Shown here: piece after piece, positions 1 through 8,897 of the stretch
Numbering within the stretch: position 1 is the first letter of the stretch
Layout: each line of letters opens with the position of its first letter
Origin: Fidelibacterota bacterium
GTDB lineage: Bacteria > Fidelibacterota > Marinisomatia > Marinisomatales > TCS55
Direction of reading: 5' to 3'
NCBI GenBank assembly: GCA_002701875.1
Contig: NZWI01000028.1
Span: forward strand, 4,785-31,028
DNA length: 26,244 nt
Made by a program: the position numbers and the translations under genes
Notes under the pieces: generated by a model
The model's database searches: none
Seen by the model: the letters and a program-made list of their open reading frames with translations, nothing else
What the model was told of the DNA's origin: nothing

Positions 1-780
1 ATTCGAATGGCCGAATCTGTTTTATTTACATGCTGACCACCTGCTCCACTGGCACGGTAGGTGTCGATTCGGAGATCATTCTGATCAATCTCAATTTCAA
101 TTTCTTCACCTGAGGTAGGATAAACAAATACTGATGCAAATGATGTATGCCTACGATTATTAGAATCGAAAGGTGAAATCCTAACCAATCTGTGAACACC
201 TGCTTCAGCTTTAAGCAAACCATATGAATAGTCACCTTTAATTTCCATAGTTAAATCTTTTATACCAGCTTCATCCCCTGGTTGATAATCGAGTATATCC
301 ATTTTAAAACCTTTTTTCTCGACCCATCGGCTATACATCCTATAAAGCATCTGTGCCCAATCTTGACTTTCAGTACCACCTGCTCCTGGATGAATGGTAA
401 TAATGGCATCCTGGAGATCTTTAGGATTACCCAAAATCATTTTTAATTCGAGATCTTTTACTTTTGAAACAAAATTTTCTAGTTCCAAAATAATTTCATT
501 TAAATTAATATCTCCAGATTCAGCGAATTCCAGTAAAACCCCAATATCACTTTTTGCTAAATCTAATGTCATGAGTAATTCAATTTCTTTTTCCAAAACT
601 GATATTCTTTTCAAAGTAGTAGTAGCTAAAGTATTATCATTCCAAAAATCAGGTTTACCAGATTCATGGCGCATTTTATCTAATAATGATTTTTTGGCCG
701 ATAAGTCAAAGATGCCTCCGCAATTCTGATAACTTTTTATTTGCAGTATTATATTTATCCTTTAAATCAATCAATTCCAT
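1..780 (-). CDS. prfB: Peptide chain release factor 2 (RF2), C-terminus cut by window edge, made by programmed +1 frameshift
   Basis: RF2 recognises UGA and UAA stop codons and triggers peptide release on the ribosome. The ATG at 780-778 opens a 24-codon frame ending in an in-frame TGA (708-706). Reading resumes in the +1 frame from 707 and stays open to the window edge, giving about 259 residues of the usual ~365. The +1 frame carries the stop-codon-recognition tripeptide Ser-Pro-Phe (176-168) and the catalytic GGQ in the context SGAGGQHVNKTDSAIR close to position 1. The missing ~105 residues lie left of the window. The start is fixed by an in-frame TAA three codons upstream. No good ribosome binding site precedes it. 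The internal stop is not a mutation but the autoregulatory frameshift typical of prfB: low RF2 slows termination at TGA and favours the shift. It lies 81 bases downstream of cdaA. Confidence 0.96.
705..720 (-). promoter_or_regulatory. prfB programmed +1 frameshift site
   Basis: Reading the minus strand from 720 to 705 gives CGGAGGCATCTTTGAC. This is a Shine-Dalgarno-like GGAGG, three bases, the slippery CTT codon, then TGA followed by C, with the same spacing as the well-known Escherichia coli site. The frame upstream encodes 24 residues from an ATG, and the +1 frame downstream encodes RF2. The C after TGA makes this a poor termination context, as in other prfB genes. Everything here is visible in the sequence; the mechanism is established for this family. 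Confidence 0.95.
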
Positions 781-861
781 AAGGAAAAGTTAATGAGTGG
801 ACTCTATCAGATGAAAAACTAAATAATTAATAAAATACTGGGTATTTGGGATATAATACTA

Positions 862-1638
862 TTAATCCCCTGATGAGATAAACATTCTATCGTTTAAATA
901 TTTTTGAAGTGCAATTTTGTCCATACCTATATGTGAAAACCGTCCATTTTCAGCTACTGAAATTTTAGACTTTTCTTCAGATATTAAAACAACAATTGCA
1001 TCTGTCTCTTCAGAAATTCCTAAAGCAGCTCTGTGCCGTGTTCCCATTTCAGGATCAATCATTTTACTTTCAGTAAGAGGTAATATACATGCCGCAGCAT
1101 CAATAATATCATTTTGGATTATAACTGCACCATCATGCAAGGGCGATGAGGGATTGAATATCGATACTAATAAAGGAGCCGTAACCTCAGCTTTAAGTTG
1201 AGTTCCCTGTTCTTTGTATGAACGTAGACCAGTTTCTTTTTGTATAACGATGAGCCCTCCCCAATGACGTTCTTGTAATTGGAGTGCCGCCTCAACAATA
1301 GATAAAATTGTTCTTGAAGTCCCAACTCTAAAAATTCTCTGAAAAAAACGAGTTTGCCCCACATAGATTAATAATCTTCGCAGTTCTGGTTGAAATAGAA
1401 TAACAAAAGCAACAACCCACACAGTTTGAAATTGATTAACTAGCCACGATGATGCGCTCAAACCGAATGCGTTAAAAAGGAATGATGCCAACATTAAAAA
1501 AACTAGGCCTGCTAACATCTGACCAGCTCTTGTCCCTTTGAAATAGATATAGACTTTATAAAAAAGCCAACTAACTAATAATAAGTCAACTATATCTATT
1601 AAAGTAATCGTAAGAAATCCAATTTTAAACAGCGTCAT
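862..1638 (-). CDS. cdaA: Diadenylate cyclase CdaA (DacA), membrane-bound c-di-AMP synthase
   Basis: CdaA condenses two ATP molecules into the second messenger cyclic di-AMP, which controls potassium and osmolyte balance and envelope homeostasis. The 258 residues are normal for the family. Three hydrophobic segments lie at about residues 12-32, 38-58 and 68-84. The DAC catalytic domain follows, with the two hallmark motifs Asp-Gly-Ala (169-171, in SPLHDGAVI) and Arg-His-Arg (201-203, in GTRHRAALG). Its ATG shares one base with the folP stop codon (TAATG), so the two are probably translationally coupled. The folP-cdaA pairing is common in several phyla. No regulator such as CdaR/YbbR follows; prfB is next after an 81-base gap. 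Confidence 0.95.
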   Translation of the reverse strand: MTLFKIGFLTITLIDIVDLLLVSWLFYKVYIYFKGTRAGQMLAGLVFLMLASFLFNAFGLSASSWLVNQFQTVWVVAFVILFQPELRRLLIYVGQTRFFQRIFRVGTSRTILSIVEAALQLQERHWGGLIVIQKETGLRSYKEQGTQLKAEVTAPLLVSIFNPSSPLHDGAVIIQNDIIDAAACILPLTESKMIDPEMGTRHRAALGISEETDAIVVLISEEKSKISVAENGRFSHIGMDKIALQKYLNDRMFISSGD

Positions 1639-2474
1639 TATGAAAAACCCATAATTCTCTCAGAAATAGAAACCGTACGTTGAGTTTCTTTTATATCATG
1701 AACCCTAACGATCTTTGCGCCATTCATTAAGCTTGCAGTTATTGTTGCCATTGTACCTTCAATCCTATCGGCAGTAGGAGCGCTCAGCGTTTCACCAATA
1801 AATGATTTTCTCGATGGACCAATTAGAACAGGTAATCCCATTGCACAAATTTGCTGTAATTCTCTTATAATTTCAAAGTTATCTTCTACCCTTTTACCAA
1901 ACCCAATTCCAGGGTCCAAAATTATATTTTGAGAATCAATACCTGCCGAATTTGCCAACTGTATTTGTTTAGAAAAGAAATTGCAAATCTCTTTTATCAA
2001 ATTATTATAACTAGGATTTTTTTGCATGTCTAAAGGCTTACCCTTCATATGCATTATTATTAATGGAACTTTTTTCTCACTAATTAATTTTACCATATTT
2101 TCATCAAAAGTAAGACCTGAAATATCATTTACTATATTTGCATTTGCATTCAATGCAGCTTTCACTACTTCTGATTTATAACTATCAATTGAAATTATGC
2201 AGTCAGAAATCTTTCTTATTTCTTCAATAACAGGAATAGTCCTATCTATTTCTTCATTAATTGAAATAGGTTTAGATCCTGGGCGGGTTGATTCGCCGCC
2301 TATATCAATAATATCCGCACCAGATTCAATCATTTTAATTGTATGATCTAATGCTTTTTGAATAGAATTATAATGGCCACCATCACTAAACGAATCAGGA
2401 GTTAAATTTAGAATGCCCATTATGAGCGTACGTGAGGGAGATAGTAACCAGGAACGAAATTCGGAATCATTCAT
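1638..2474 (-). CDS. folP: Dihydropteroate synthase
   Basis: FolP joins p-aminobenzoate to the pterin diphosphate to give dihydropteroate in folate synthesis, and it is the sulfonamide target. The 278-residue TIM-barrel protein has the expected motifs in order: NLTPDSFSDGG (23-33), DIGGESTRPG (57-66), SIDSYK (95-100), the NDISG pterin-binding stretch (116-120), DPGIGFGK (187-194) and GPSRKSFIG (219-227, holding the conserved Ser-Arg-Lys). The ATG at 2474 is preceded by AAGGAG about 15 bases upstream, a somewhat long spacing. The gene sits 39 bases after ftsH and overlaps the cdaA start by one base. No other folate-synthesis gene is beside it, although the folate-using MTHFR lies farther upstream on the same strand. 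Confidence 0.96.
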   Translation of the reverse strand: MNDSEFRSWLLSPSRTLIMGILNLTPDSFSDGGHYNSIQKALDHTIKMIESGADIIDIGGESTRPGSKPISINEEIDRTIPVIEEIRKISDCIISIDSYKSEVVKAALNANANIVNDISGLTFDENMVKLISEKKVPLIIMHMKGKPLDMQKNPSYNNLIKEICNFFSKQIQLANSAGIDSQNIILDPGIGFGKRVEDNFEIIRELQQICAMGLPVLIGPSRKSFIGETLSAPTADRIEGTMATITASLMNGAKIVRVHDIKETQRTVSISERIMGFS

Positions 2475-2513
2475 TTTATTGTAAATCCGCTCCTTAATTA
2501 AAGAAATTAAATA

Positions 2514-4550
2514 TTAGGGGGTTTTTGGATCAGTTTTTTTATTTTTTTTCGGCTTTCTTAACGATGATTTTGAATTATTTTTTTTCACGGCTCCATTACT
2601 TTTACGCGATATTTTTTCACCCTCCATTACTGTAATAACTTCATCTCCATCAATAGTCTCATACTCCAACAAAGCCTTGGCCAAATTATGCAATTGATTA
2701 ATATTGTTATTTAAAACTTGTTTAGCTTTTGATTGTGCTTTGCGAACAACTCTTACTACTTCCTCATCTATCATTCTTGCCGTCACTTCTGAATAATCTC
2801 TATGACTTTGTATCTCACGGCCGAGGAAAATTTCCTCATTTTTCTTTCCAAATGTCATAGGTCCAAGAACATCGCTCATTCCCCATTCACAAACCATTTT
2901 TCTAGCAATTTTTGTTGCTTGTTCAATATCATTTCCAGCACCAGTTGTTAACTCATCAAAAATAAGCTCCTCAGCTGCTCGCCCACCCATTAATATTGCC
3001 AACCTTCCTTCAATATATTGTCGAGAATATCCATGTTTTTCATCTATAGGGAGTTGCATTGTAACGCCTAAAGCTTGCCCCCTAGGGATAATAGTTACCT
3101 TGTGGACAGGGTCAGCTCCTTTAGTTCGTGCAGCAACTAATGTATGTCCAGCTTCATGATATGCAGTTGTTTTTTTCTCAGCATCTGAAAGCACAACACT
3201 CTTTCTTTGTACACCCATCATAACTTTATCTTTAGCATCTTCAAAATCAGACATATCTACTGAACGTTTTTTCTTTCTTGCTGCTAAAAGTGCTGCTTCA
3301 TTAACTATATTTTCAAGGTCAGCGCCAACCATGCCAGGAGTTCCTTTTGCAATGGCTTCTAAATTGACCTTACGTTTGTTCATTAATATTTTTTTAGTAT
3401 GAACTTTTAGGATTCCTAGTCGCCCTTTCAAGTCTGGTACATCAACTACTACCTGCCGGTCAAAACGACCAGGGCGCAGCAATGCACCATCTAATACATC
3501 AGGTCTATTTGTAGCTGCCATAAGAATGATATCGTGATTGGGTTCAAATCCATCCATTTCAACCAATAAAGCATTTAGGGTTTGCTCACGTTCATCGTGA
3601 CCTCCTCCAAGTCCTGCGCCACGTTGCCTACCTACGGCATCTAATTCATCAATAAATATTATACAGGGTTGGTTTTGCTTGCCTTGCTCAAAAAGGTCTC
3701 TAACGCGGGAAGCTCCGACCCCAACAAACATTTCTACAAAATCTGCACCGCTTAAACTAAAAAAAGCTACATTTGCTTCTCCTGCTACAGCTCGCGCAAG
3801 TAAAGTTTTTCCTGTACCTGGTTGGCCAACTAATAAAACGCCTCGAGGAATTTTTGCACCAAGTTTTTGATAACGTTTAGGTCTTTTTAAAAAATCAACT
3901 ATTTCAGCTAACTCTTCTTTTGCTTCTACACAACCAGCTACGTGATTAAAATCAACTTTTGGCATATCTGAGGTCCAAATTTTTGCCTTACTTTTTCCAA
4001 AATTAAAGATGGAATTCATTCCACCACCACCACCTTGCATTCTTCGCATTAGAAATATCCAAAAAACAAGTATAGCTATCCATGGAAGCATATTAAGCAT
4101 ATATCCTGTCCAATCAATTGACTTCTGTCTAAATGAATAATCCACACCAGATTGATCCCATTCAGTCATAACCTCACGATCAATAAAAGGAAGTTTAAGG
4201 CGGAATTTTTTTACACTTTTGCCAATTCCTCTTGCATTGATAATAGTTTGGGGCTCAGTTAATTCACCATGAAAAACTTCATCAACTATTCTTGCTTTTG
4301 CAATAAGTCCATTATTTAAAAATGTACGATATTCAGAAAATTGTATTTCTGCTTCATCTCTACCTTGACCAGTAAAAAGGTTTGACATAAAAATTGCCGA
4401 AATAATAATCAAAACCCAAACTAAGCTAGTCTTACCAGCTTTTTTCCAATGAAACTGTTCGTCTACTTTATCATTTTTACCCTTTGTGGAATCATTCTTT
4501 GACTTACTAGACCCATTTTGTTTAGGTGAATTTGTTTTATTATTTTTCAT
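2514..4550 (-). CDS. ftsH: ATP-dependent zinc metalloprotease FtsH
   Basis: FtsH is a hexameric inner-membrane AAA+ protease that degrades misassembled membrane proteins and some regulators. At 678 residues it is of typical length. An unusually Lys/Asn/Ser-rich cytosolic N-terminus (1-38) comes before a membrane segment at about 42-58, a periplasmic domain (60-150) and a second membrane segment (152-168). The AAA domain has Walker A GQPGTGKT (242-249), Walker [10 protein letters not shown] (297-305) and the second region of homology ending in RPGRFDR (359-365). The protease domain has the zinc motif HEAGH (465-469) and the third ligand Asp in [10 protein letters not shown] (537-546, Asp541). 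The C-terminus ends in a strongly basic tail of about 25 residues. A G-rich AGGGGGG (4565-4559) eight bases before the ATG is a good ribosome binding site. The tilS-hpt-ftsH order is widely conserved. Confidence 0.97.
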   Translation of the reverse strand: MKNNKTNSPKQNGSSKSKNDSTKGKNDKVDEQFHWKKAGKTSLVWVLIIISAIFMSNLFTGQGRDEAEIQFSEYRTFLNNGLIAKARIVDEVFHGELTEPQTIINARGIGKSVKKFRLKLPFIDREVMTEWDQSGVDYSFRQKSIDWTGYMLNMLPWIAILVFWIFLMRRMQGGGGGMNSIFNFGKSKAKIWTSDMPKVDFNHVAGCVEAKEELAEIVDFLKRPKRYQKLGAKIPRGVLLVGQPGTGKTLLARAVAGEANVAFFSLSGADFVEMFVGVGASRVRDLFEQGKQNQPCIIFIDELDAVGRQRGAGLGGGHDEREQTLNALLVEMDGFEPNHDIILMAATNRPDVLDGALLRPGRFDRQVVVDVPDLKGRLGILKVHTKKILMNKRKVNLEAIAKGTPGMVGADLENIVNEAALLAARKKKRSVDMSDFEDAKDKVMMGVQRKSVVLSDAEKKTTAYHEAGHTLVAARTKGADPVHKVTIIPRGQALGVTMQLPIDEKHGYSRQYIEGRLAILMGGRAAEELIFDELTTGAGNDIEQATKIARKMVCEWGMSDVLGPMTFGKKNEEIFLGREIQSHRDYSEVTARMIDEEVVRVVRKAQSKAKQVLNNNINQLHNLAKALLEYETIDGDEVITVMEGEKISRKSNGAVKKNNSKSSLRKPKKNKKTDPKTP

Positions 4551-4552
4551 AT

Positions 4553-5083
4553 TTATTTCCCCCCTAAGCGAAATATCCCTCTCAAATTTCTAAATTTTTG
4601 ATCATAATCCAATCCATATCCTACAACATAATGTGGTGGAATTTCAAACCCTACCCAATTTACATCAAAATCTATTTCTACGAGCTCTGGTTTCATTAAT
4701 AAAGTAACAATAGAAACCGATTTAGGTTGAGCATCAAGCAAACGCTCTCTAATAAATCTGATCGTTAACCCAGAATCAATAATATCTTCAACAATTATAA
4801 CATGCCGGTCTGTAATATCAGCAGAAATATCTTTTTTAAGATGGACAGTGCCTTTCGACTTAGTACCAGAATAACTTGAAACTTTTATAAAATCAATTTC
4901 ACAATCTATTTTCATAGCACGTACTAGATCTGATGCAAAAATAAAGCTCCCATTTAATATACCTATTAGGATAGGAACCTCACTTTTATATTGGTTTGAT
5001 ATATCATCCGCAATTTGGTGAACCCGTTCCATAATTGATTTTTCAGATATAATTTGAATTAATTTTTCTCTATCAACTACCAT
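4553..5083 (-). CDS. hpt: Hypoxanthine phosphoribosyltransferase
   Basis: This enzyme salvages hypoxanthine (and often guanine) with PRPP to make IMP or GMP. The 176 residues are the usual length. The PRPP-binding signature VEDIIDSGLT (98-107) has the paired acidic residues and the Asp-Ser-Gly-Leu-Thr loop. Earlier, GILNGSFIF (41-49) is the family's pyrophosphate-binding loop, and the purine-binding end has VGFEIPPHYVVGYGLDY (144-160). The ATG overlaps the last seven bases of tilS, and the gene ends two bases before the ftsH start, so the three are almost certainly co-transcribed. The neighbours support assignment as the single-domain Hpt of the tilS-hpt-ftsH cluster rather than a generic pyrimidine-type enzyme. 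Confidence 0.95.
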   Translation of the reverse strand: MVVDREKLIQIISEKSIMERVHQIADDISNQYKSEVPILIGILNGSFIFASDLVRAMKIDCEIDFIKVSSYSGTKSKGTVHLKKDISADITDRHVIIVEDIIDSGLTIRFIRERLLDAQPKSVSIVTLLMKPELVEIDFDVNWVGFEIPPHYVVGYGLDYDQKFRNLRGIFRLGGK

Positions 5084-6423
5084 TTATAATACGAATGACT
5101 TAGTATAAGTTTCATAAAATTAGAAGTCTTATTAGTAATTTTTACCATCTCACTTATTCTTTGTCCACAAACCCAGATGATTTCATTATCGGCCGTTAGA
5201 ACCAACTGATTGTCCTTTGAAAATCGATCAATCTTTTTGTCAATCAAAAAATCACTAACCTTTTTATAATTTTTCATACCCAATGGTTTAAATCGATCAC
5301 CTTTTTTCCATCTTCTAAGTTTCAAATCCTTTTTTGATACGGAATTCCAATCTATAACTTCTAACATAGGATCATTATTTTTATCCATTCTATCTGTTTT
5401 GTACATACTTAAATAAGAATCATTAAAACTGTACACGCCTTCTTTTTGAATTTCTATATCAACTGGCATTGTAATGCTATTATTTAATATAAAATGTTTC
5501 CTATCTCTCAATATTGTCCAATATTTATTAATATTATAAATCGACCCTGTTGTAGCGCTATGTTTCCATTTAATTAGTGATTCCCAACGATGTCTTCTCC
5601 ATGAAACTTGTGTTTCATTTAATAATTCTTTAATCAAGCGTACAAATTGAGAAGGCAACAAAAATTTAGTTAAATTATCAGGAATAATATATTTATCACT
5701 ACTAGTTTTAATATCATTGGATATACTAGATATTAGTATATCCATATAATTTATTGAATTAGTTGCCTTATTTGATAAGTTAATAAATCTATCAATAAGA
5801 TTTTCACTTTGCTCTTCCCAGGGCTTTAGAATCTTTTCTCGGACAAAATTTCTTTTAATAGAAGTATCTTTATTTGTTTCATCAATAATAAAATCTATTT
5901 TATTTTTATGAATGTAATCTTTTATCGCAGATTTTTTAAAAGTTAATAAGGGTCGAATAAACACTCCATTACTCTTAGGTATCCCTCTTAGACCTTCAAT
6001 TCCACAACCATCATCTAAGCGCATAATAATTGTTTCAACTGAATCATTTGCGTGGTGTGCTGTCATTACATAATCACAATTGAGCTCTCTTTTTACTTCA
6101 GAAAATGCATTATACCTCACACGACGTGCCCACATTTCAAGGCTTTCTTTTTGATGAAAATGCGTATTTATTTTTTTTACAAATAAGGGAACATTATAAT
6201 TCTTAAATAATCTCTCAATAAATTTTTGTTCAGAATTTGATTTAGATCGTAGTCCATGGTTAACGTGGACACCAAACAATTTATGATTTGGCCTTAATCC
6301 TAAACATAGGTGGAGCAAAGTCATAGAATCCATTCCTCCAGAAATTGCTATTAACAAGCGTTTTTCTGTTGATAAGAATTCTGATATTTTATTATAAAAA
6401 GAAAAAAAGTTTAATGATTTCAT
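5077..6423 (-). CDS. tilS: tRNA(Ile)-lysidine synthetase
   Basis: TilS attaches lysine to the wobble cytidine of the CAU anticodon of a minor tRNA(Ile), changing both its charging and codon reading to AUA. It is essential in most bacteria and especially relevant in an AT-rich genome. The 448-residue protein has the PP-loop ATP-binding motif SGGMDS (28-33) and the conserved HVNHGLR (about 53-59) and TAHHANDSVET (about 120-130) stretches of the N-terminal domain. A C-terminal domain contains RRWKKGDRFKPLG and a terminal IIWVCGQRISE stretch, which match the TilS C-terminal fold. It starts two bases after the MTHFR stop and overlaps hpt by seven bases. Confidence 0.94.
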   Translation of the reverse strand: MKSLNFFSFYNKISEFLSTEKRLLIAISGGMDSMTLLHLCLGLRPNHKLFGVHVNHGLRSKSNSEQKFIERLFKNYNVPLFVKKINTHFHQKESLEMWARRVRYNAFSEVKRELNCDYVMTAHHANDSVETIIMRLDDGCGIEGLRGIPKSNGVFIRPLLTFKKSAIKDYIHKNKIDFIIDETNKDTSIKRNFVREKILKPWEEQSENLIDRFINLSNKATNSINYMDILISSISNDIKTSSDKYIIPDNLTKFLLPSQFVRLIKELLNETQVSWRRHRWESLIKWKHSATTGSIYNINKYWTILRDRKHFILNNSITMPVDIEIQKEGVYSFNDSYLSMYKTDRMDKNNDPMLEVIDWNSVSKKDLKLRRWKKGDRFKPLGMKNYKKVSDFLIDKKIDRFSKDNQLVLTADNEIIWVCGQRISEMVKITNKTSNFMKLILSHSYYKW

Positions 6424-6425
6424 TA

Positions 6426-8192
6426 TTATTTTTCGAGAATATGTTTAATCATATTTCCATCAATAAAATCGTTATCTACAATATTCACCAAGTAGTGAGT
6501 GTCATGAATTTGATGTAAAAGATTATATGAATCCGAATTCGTTTTATAGATACTAGCCCAATCATTTATCCACAATCCAAATGCCTCATCCTTCCATATC
6601 AAAAATGATCGTGCATCGACAATAGTAGGTTGTAATATTCCTTGCCCTGGGAAAACACCCCATGTTACAGCATTTACGTTATTTTCTGATAAATTCGAAA
6701 TTAAATCGCCGTCAAAGCTAAGAGCTTGGTAAGAAATATCATTTAATTCATCCAATCTTAGAACCAATCTATCAAGATTATCTTTTGAAGTAAAAAATTC
6801 TAAATATGCTTTTTGAAAAACTTTCCCGCCTTTTGCTCCCCATCCAAAATTAGGATCTTCTGAAGGTAACCCGCCTACTTTTGGTTGTGAATTAATAGTG
6901 AAATAACCTTCTTGATTAAGTGCCACTAAATCATCCAATATTTGTTTGCTCTCAATAGCCAAAGGAGTCTCACACCAAGGCAAACTATTTATTTTACCTT
7001 TACAGAAAGATACAAATACATCTGAAATTTCCTTTATTGATATTGGCTCTCCCCAAAGCTTTCTCCTTCTAGCTTTAACTTTATCACTTTGTGATCCCGC
7101 TCTGATAGCATGATATTGGTTAAGCTCTCCAAAAGTTGGGCTTGATATATCACCCCACCTACCATTAGGAAAATCATCCCAAGTCTCTGTTCTAGTTAAA
7201 TAACTTACGGGACGATTGCTCCAAAATATTGGTCTAACATCTTCAGATAATTTTCTTTGATCAAGCGTAGACTGTCTCCAAGGCAATACTCTATTCGATT
7301 TATGTGTTGATACAAGGTCAAGTGTCGATAATATTTCGGTTACAGAATGTTCTAGATTTAGTGTATAAAAATGCAATCCTGGGACACCCTCTTCAATTAG
7401 TTTTTCGCACATATTAGATGCTTGTTCAATACCATAATCAATTACACTTGAATCATCATTCTTTATTAATTCAAGTGCGTCAGATACTGAATTGGGGATA
7501 CTAACTTTGCAAAATTGAGTAAACTTTATAAAACGAGCATAATTGTGAATCGGCATAATCCCAGGTATAATAGGAATATTAATCCCAGCTTGAGAGCATT
7601 TATCTCGGAATAATAAAAAATTTTTCACATCATAAAATAATTGAGTTACAATAATATCTGCACCAGCATCAACTTTTTCTTTTAAATAAGATATATCTAA
7701 ATCTGCATTTTTTTGTTCTTGATGAGTCTCTGGATAGGCGCCAACACCTAAAAAAAAGTTATTACCATGCTCTTTTCTAATAAACTTTACGAGATCAGCA
7801 CCATAATTAAATCCCGAATCATTTTTTTTCCACGCACTACTGCCATCAGGAGGATCACCTCTTAATGCCAAAATATTTGAGATATTATTTTTTTGAGCAT
7901 CTGAAAGAATCTTCTTTATTGAATCACTGGGCATATTTGTACAAGTCAGATGCATCATTACGTCTAGTCCAAAGTATTTTTGAATAGTTTTGCTCATTTC
8001 AAAAGTCTTATCTGCGGTGGATCCACCAGCGCCCCAAGTGATATCAATATATGCAGGGCCTAATGAGGCCATTCTATCTATTCGACTATAAAGATTATCT
8101 AAACCAAAATCAGTTTTGGGTGGGAAAAACTCAAAACTATAAAATGTTTTTCCTTGATTATTGTATTCATCTAATTTTGTTGAAATATTCAT
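6426..8192 (-). CDS. metF: Methylenetetrahydrofolate reductase of eukaryotic two-domain type
   Basis: MTHFR reduces 5,10-methylene-THF to 5-methyl-THF for methionine synthesis, using FAD. Residues 1-295 are the TIM-barrel catalytic domain: SFEFFPPK (19-26, catalytic Glu21), LALRGDPPDG (108-117, flavin-contacting Asp113) and AGADIIVTQLF (176-186). Unlike ordinary bacterial MetF (about 290-300 residues) this protein is 588 residues. The extra half matches the linker and SAM-binding regulatory domain of human and fungal MTHFR: EDVRPIFW (317-324), FPNGRWGDISSPTFGEL (341-357), FTINSQP (431-437), VFQKAYLEFFTS (458-469), NAVTWGVFPG (507-516) and an end like human, HYLVNIVDNDF (566-576). I see no N-terminal Ser-rich phosphorylation tail. 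By analogy it could be SAM-inhibited and NADPH-dependent, but that is inference. It sits 57 bases downstream of the hydrolase gene and two bases before tilS. Confidence 0.93.
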   Translation of the reverse strand: MNISTKLDEYNNQGKTFYSFEFFPPKTDFGLDNLYSRIDRMASLGPAYIDITWGAGGSTADKTFEMSKTIQKYFGLDVMMHLTCTNMPSDSIKKILSDAQKNNISNILALRGDPPDGSSAWKKNDSGFNYGADLVKFIRKEHGNNFFLGVGAYPETHQEQKNADLDISYLKEKVDAGADIIVTQLFYDVKNFLLFRDKCSQAGINIPIIPGIMPIHNYARFIKFTQFCKVSIPNSVSDALELIKNDDSSVIDYGIEQASNMCEKLIEEGVPGLHFYTLNLEHSVTEILSTLDLVSTHKSNRVLPWRQSTLDQRKLSEDVRPIFWSNRPVSYLTRTETWDDFPNGRWGDISSPTFGELNQYHAIRAGSQSDKVKARRRKLWGEPISIKEISDVFVSFCKGKINSLPWCETPLAIESKQILDDLVALNQEGYFTINSQPKVGGLPSEDPNFGWGAKGGKVFQKAYLEFFTSKDNLDRLVLRLDELNDISYQALSFDGDLISNLSENNVNAVTWGVFPGQGILQPTIVDARSFLIWKDEAFGLWINDWASIYKTNSDSYNLLHQIHDTHYLVNIVDNDFIDGNMIKHILEK

Positions 8193-8249
8193 ACTATATC
8201 AGAATTTAAAAATTAAAACACCCAATAATTCCAATTAATAAATAAAAAG

Positions 8250-8897
8250 TTAACCTAATTGATTTTGCAATGGAATCAAAAATGGATTATTTGTTTTCTC
8301 AGTACTAATGGATGTTAATGGTCCATGCCCCGAGTATACTGTAGTCTTTGGACTTAAAGTTTTCATTAATTTTATTAAAGACTCATCAAGGACTTTCCTG
8401 TCTCCACCAGGTAAATCCGTTCTTCCAATAGATCCTTTGAATAATGTATCTCCTACAAAAATAACATTATTAATTAGATAACTACAACCACCAGGAGTAT
8501 GACCGGGAGTTTCAATGATGGATAATTTAAATGGACCGATTACTAAATCGCCGCTTGAATTAATCCATTTGTCAACAGACGGTGACTTTCCTTTTTTAAT
8601 TCCATACATTCTACATGCAATGGGAAAAGAATCTAAAATAGGCTTTTCATCAACATGCAAATAAAAAGGAATCGAGTATTTTTCTTTGATTTCTGCTATA
8701 GCACCAATATGATCTAAGTGTGCATGAGTATTAATTATAGCAATCGGTATCAAATCGTTTTCATTTATATAATTAATTATCTTCTGCCCTTCATCGCCAG
8801 GATCAAACAATATACACTTATCAGATAACTTATCAATTAAAAGATATGTATTTTCTTGAAAAGGTCCAGTAACAATTGTTTTAATCGATAACTTCAA
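8250..8897 (-). CDS. Metallo-beta-lactamase-fold hydrolase, glyoxalase II-like
   Basis: A 215-residue single-domain metallo-hydrolase. The metal-binding set is complete: THAHLDH (57-63, His58/His60/Asp62/His63), His133 in ETPGHTPG, the bridging Asp150 in VGDTLF, and His191 in YSGHGP. The GDTLFKGSIGRTDLPGG stretch (149-165) is typical of the small YcbL/GloB-like group, which hydrolyse thioesters such as S-lactoylglutathione; the true substrate here is unknown. The likely start is TTG at 8897, within TTGA shared with the upstream gene's TGA stop, giving a four-base overlap; no in-frame ATG fits before the conserved N-terminus. It follows the GAPDH gene, so methylglyoxal or other triose-derived detoxification is possible, but that is only inference from position. 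Confidence 0.85.
   Translation of the reverse strand: MKLSIKTIVTGPFQENTYLLIDKLSDKCILFDPGDEGQKIINYINENDLIPIAIINTHAHLDHIGAIAEIKEKYSIPFYLHVDEKPILDSFPIACRMYGIKKGKSPSVDKWINSSGDLVIGPFKLSIIETPGHTPGGCSYLINNVIFVGDTLFKGSIGRTDLPGGDRKVLDESLIKLMKTLSPKTTVYSGHGPLTSISTEKTNNPFLIPLQNQLG

Noticed and set aside
706..708. In-frame TGA early in prfB suggesting a pseudogene
   Set aside because: It is the standard autoregulatory frameshift stop, with the full CTT-TGA-C context and GGAGG spacing.
852..857. TATAAT on the plus strand in the cdaA-prfB gap
   Set aside because: No plus-strand gene follows it, there is no -35 box, and such hexamers are expected by chance in this AT-rich sequence.
1167..1364. 65-codon open frame within cdaA
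   Set aside because: Shadow of the conserved cdaA catalytic domain in another frame.
8193..8249. Possible SAM or other riboswitch before the MTHFR gene
   Set aside because: Only 57 bases lie before the start codon, with no recognisable paired elements; too short for the known SAM aptamers I could check by eye.
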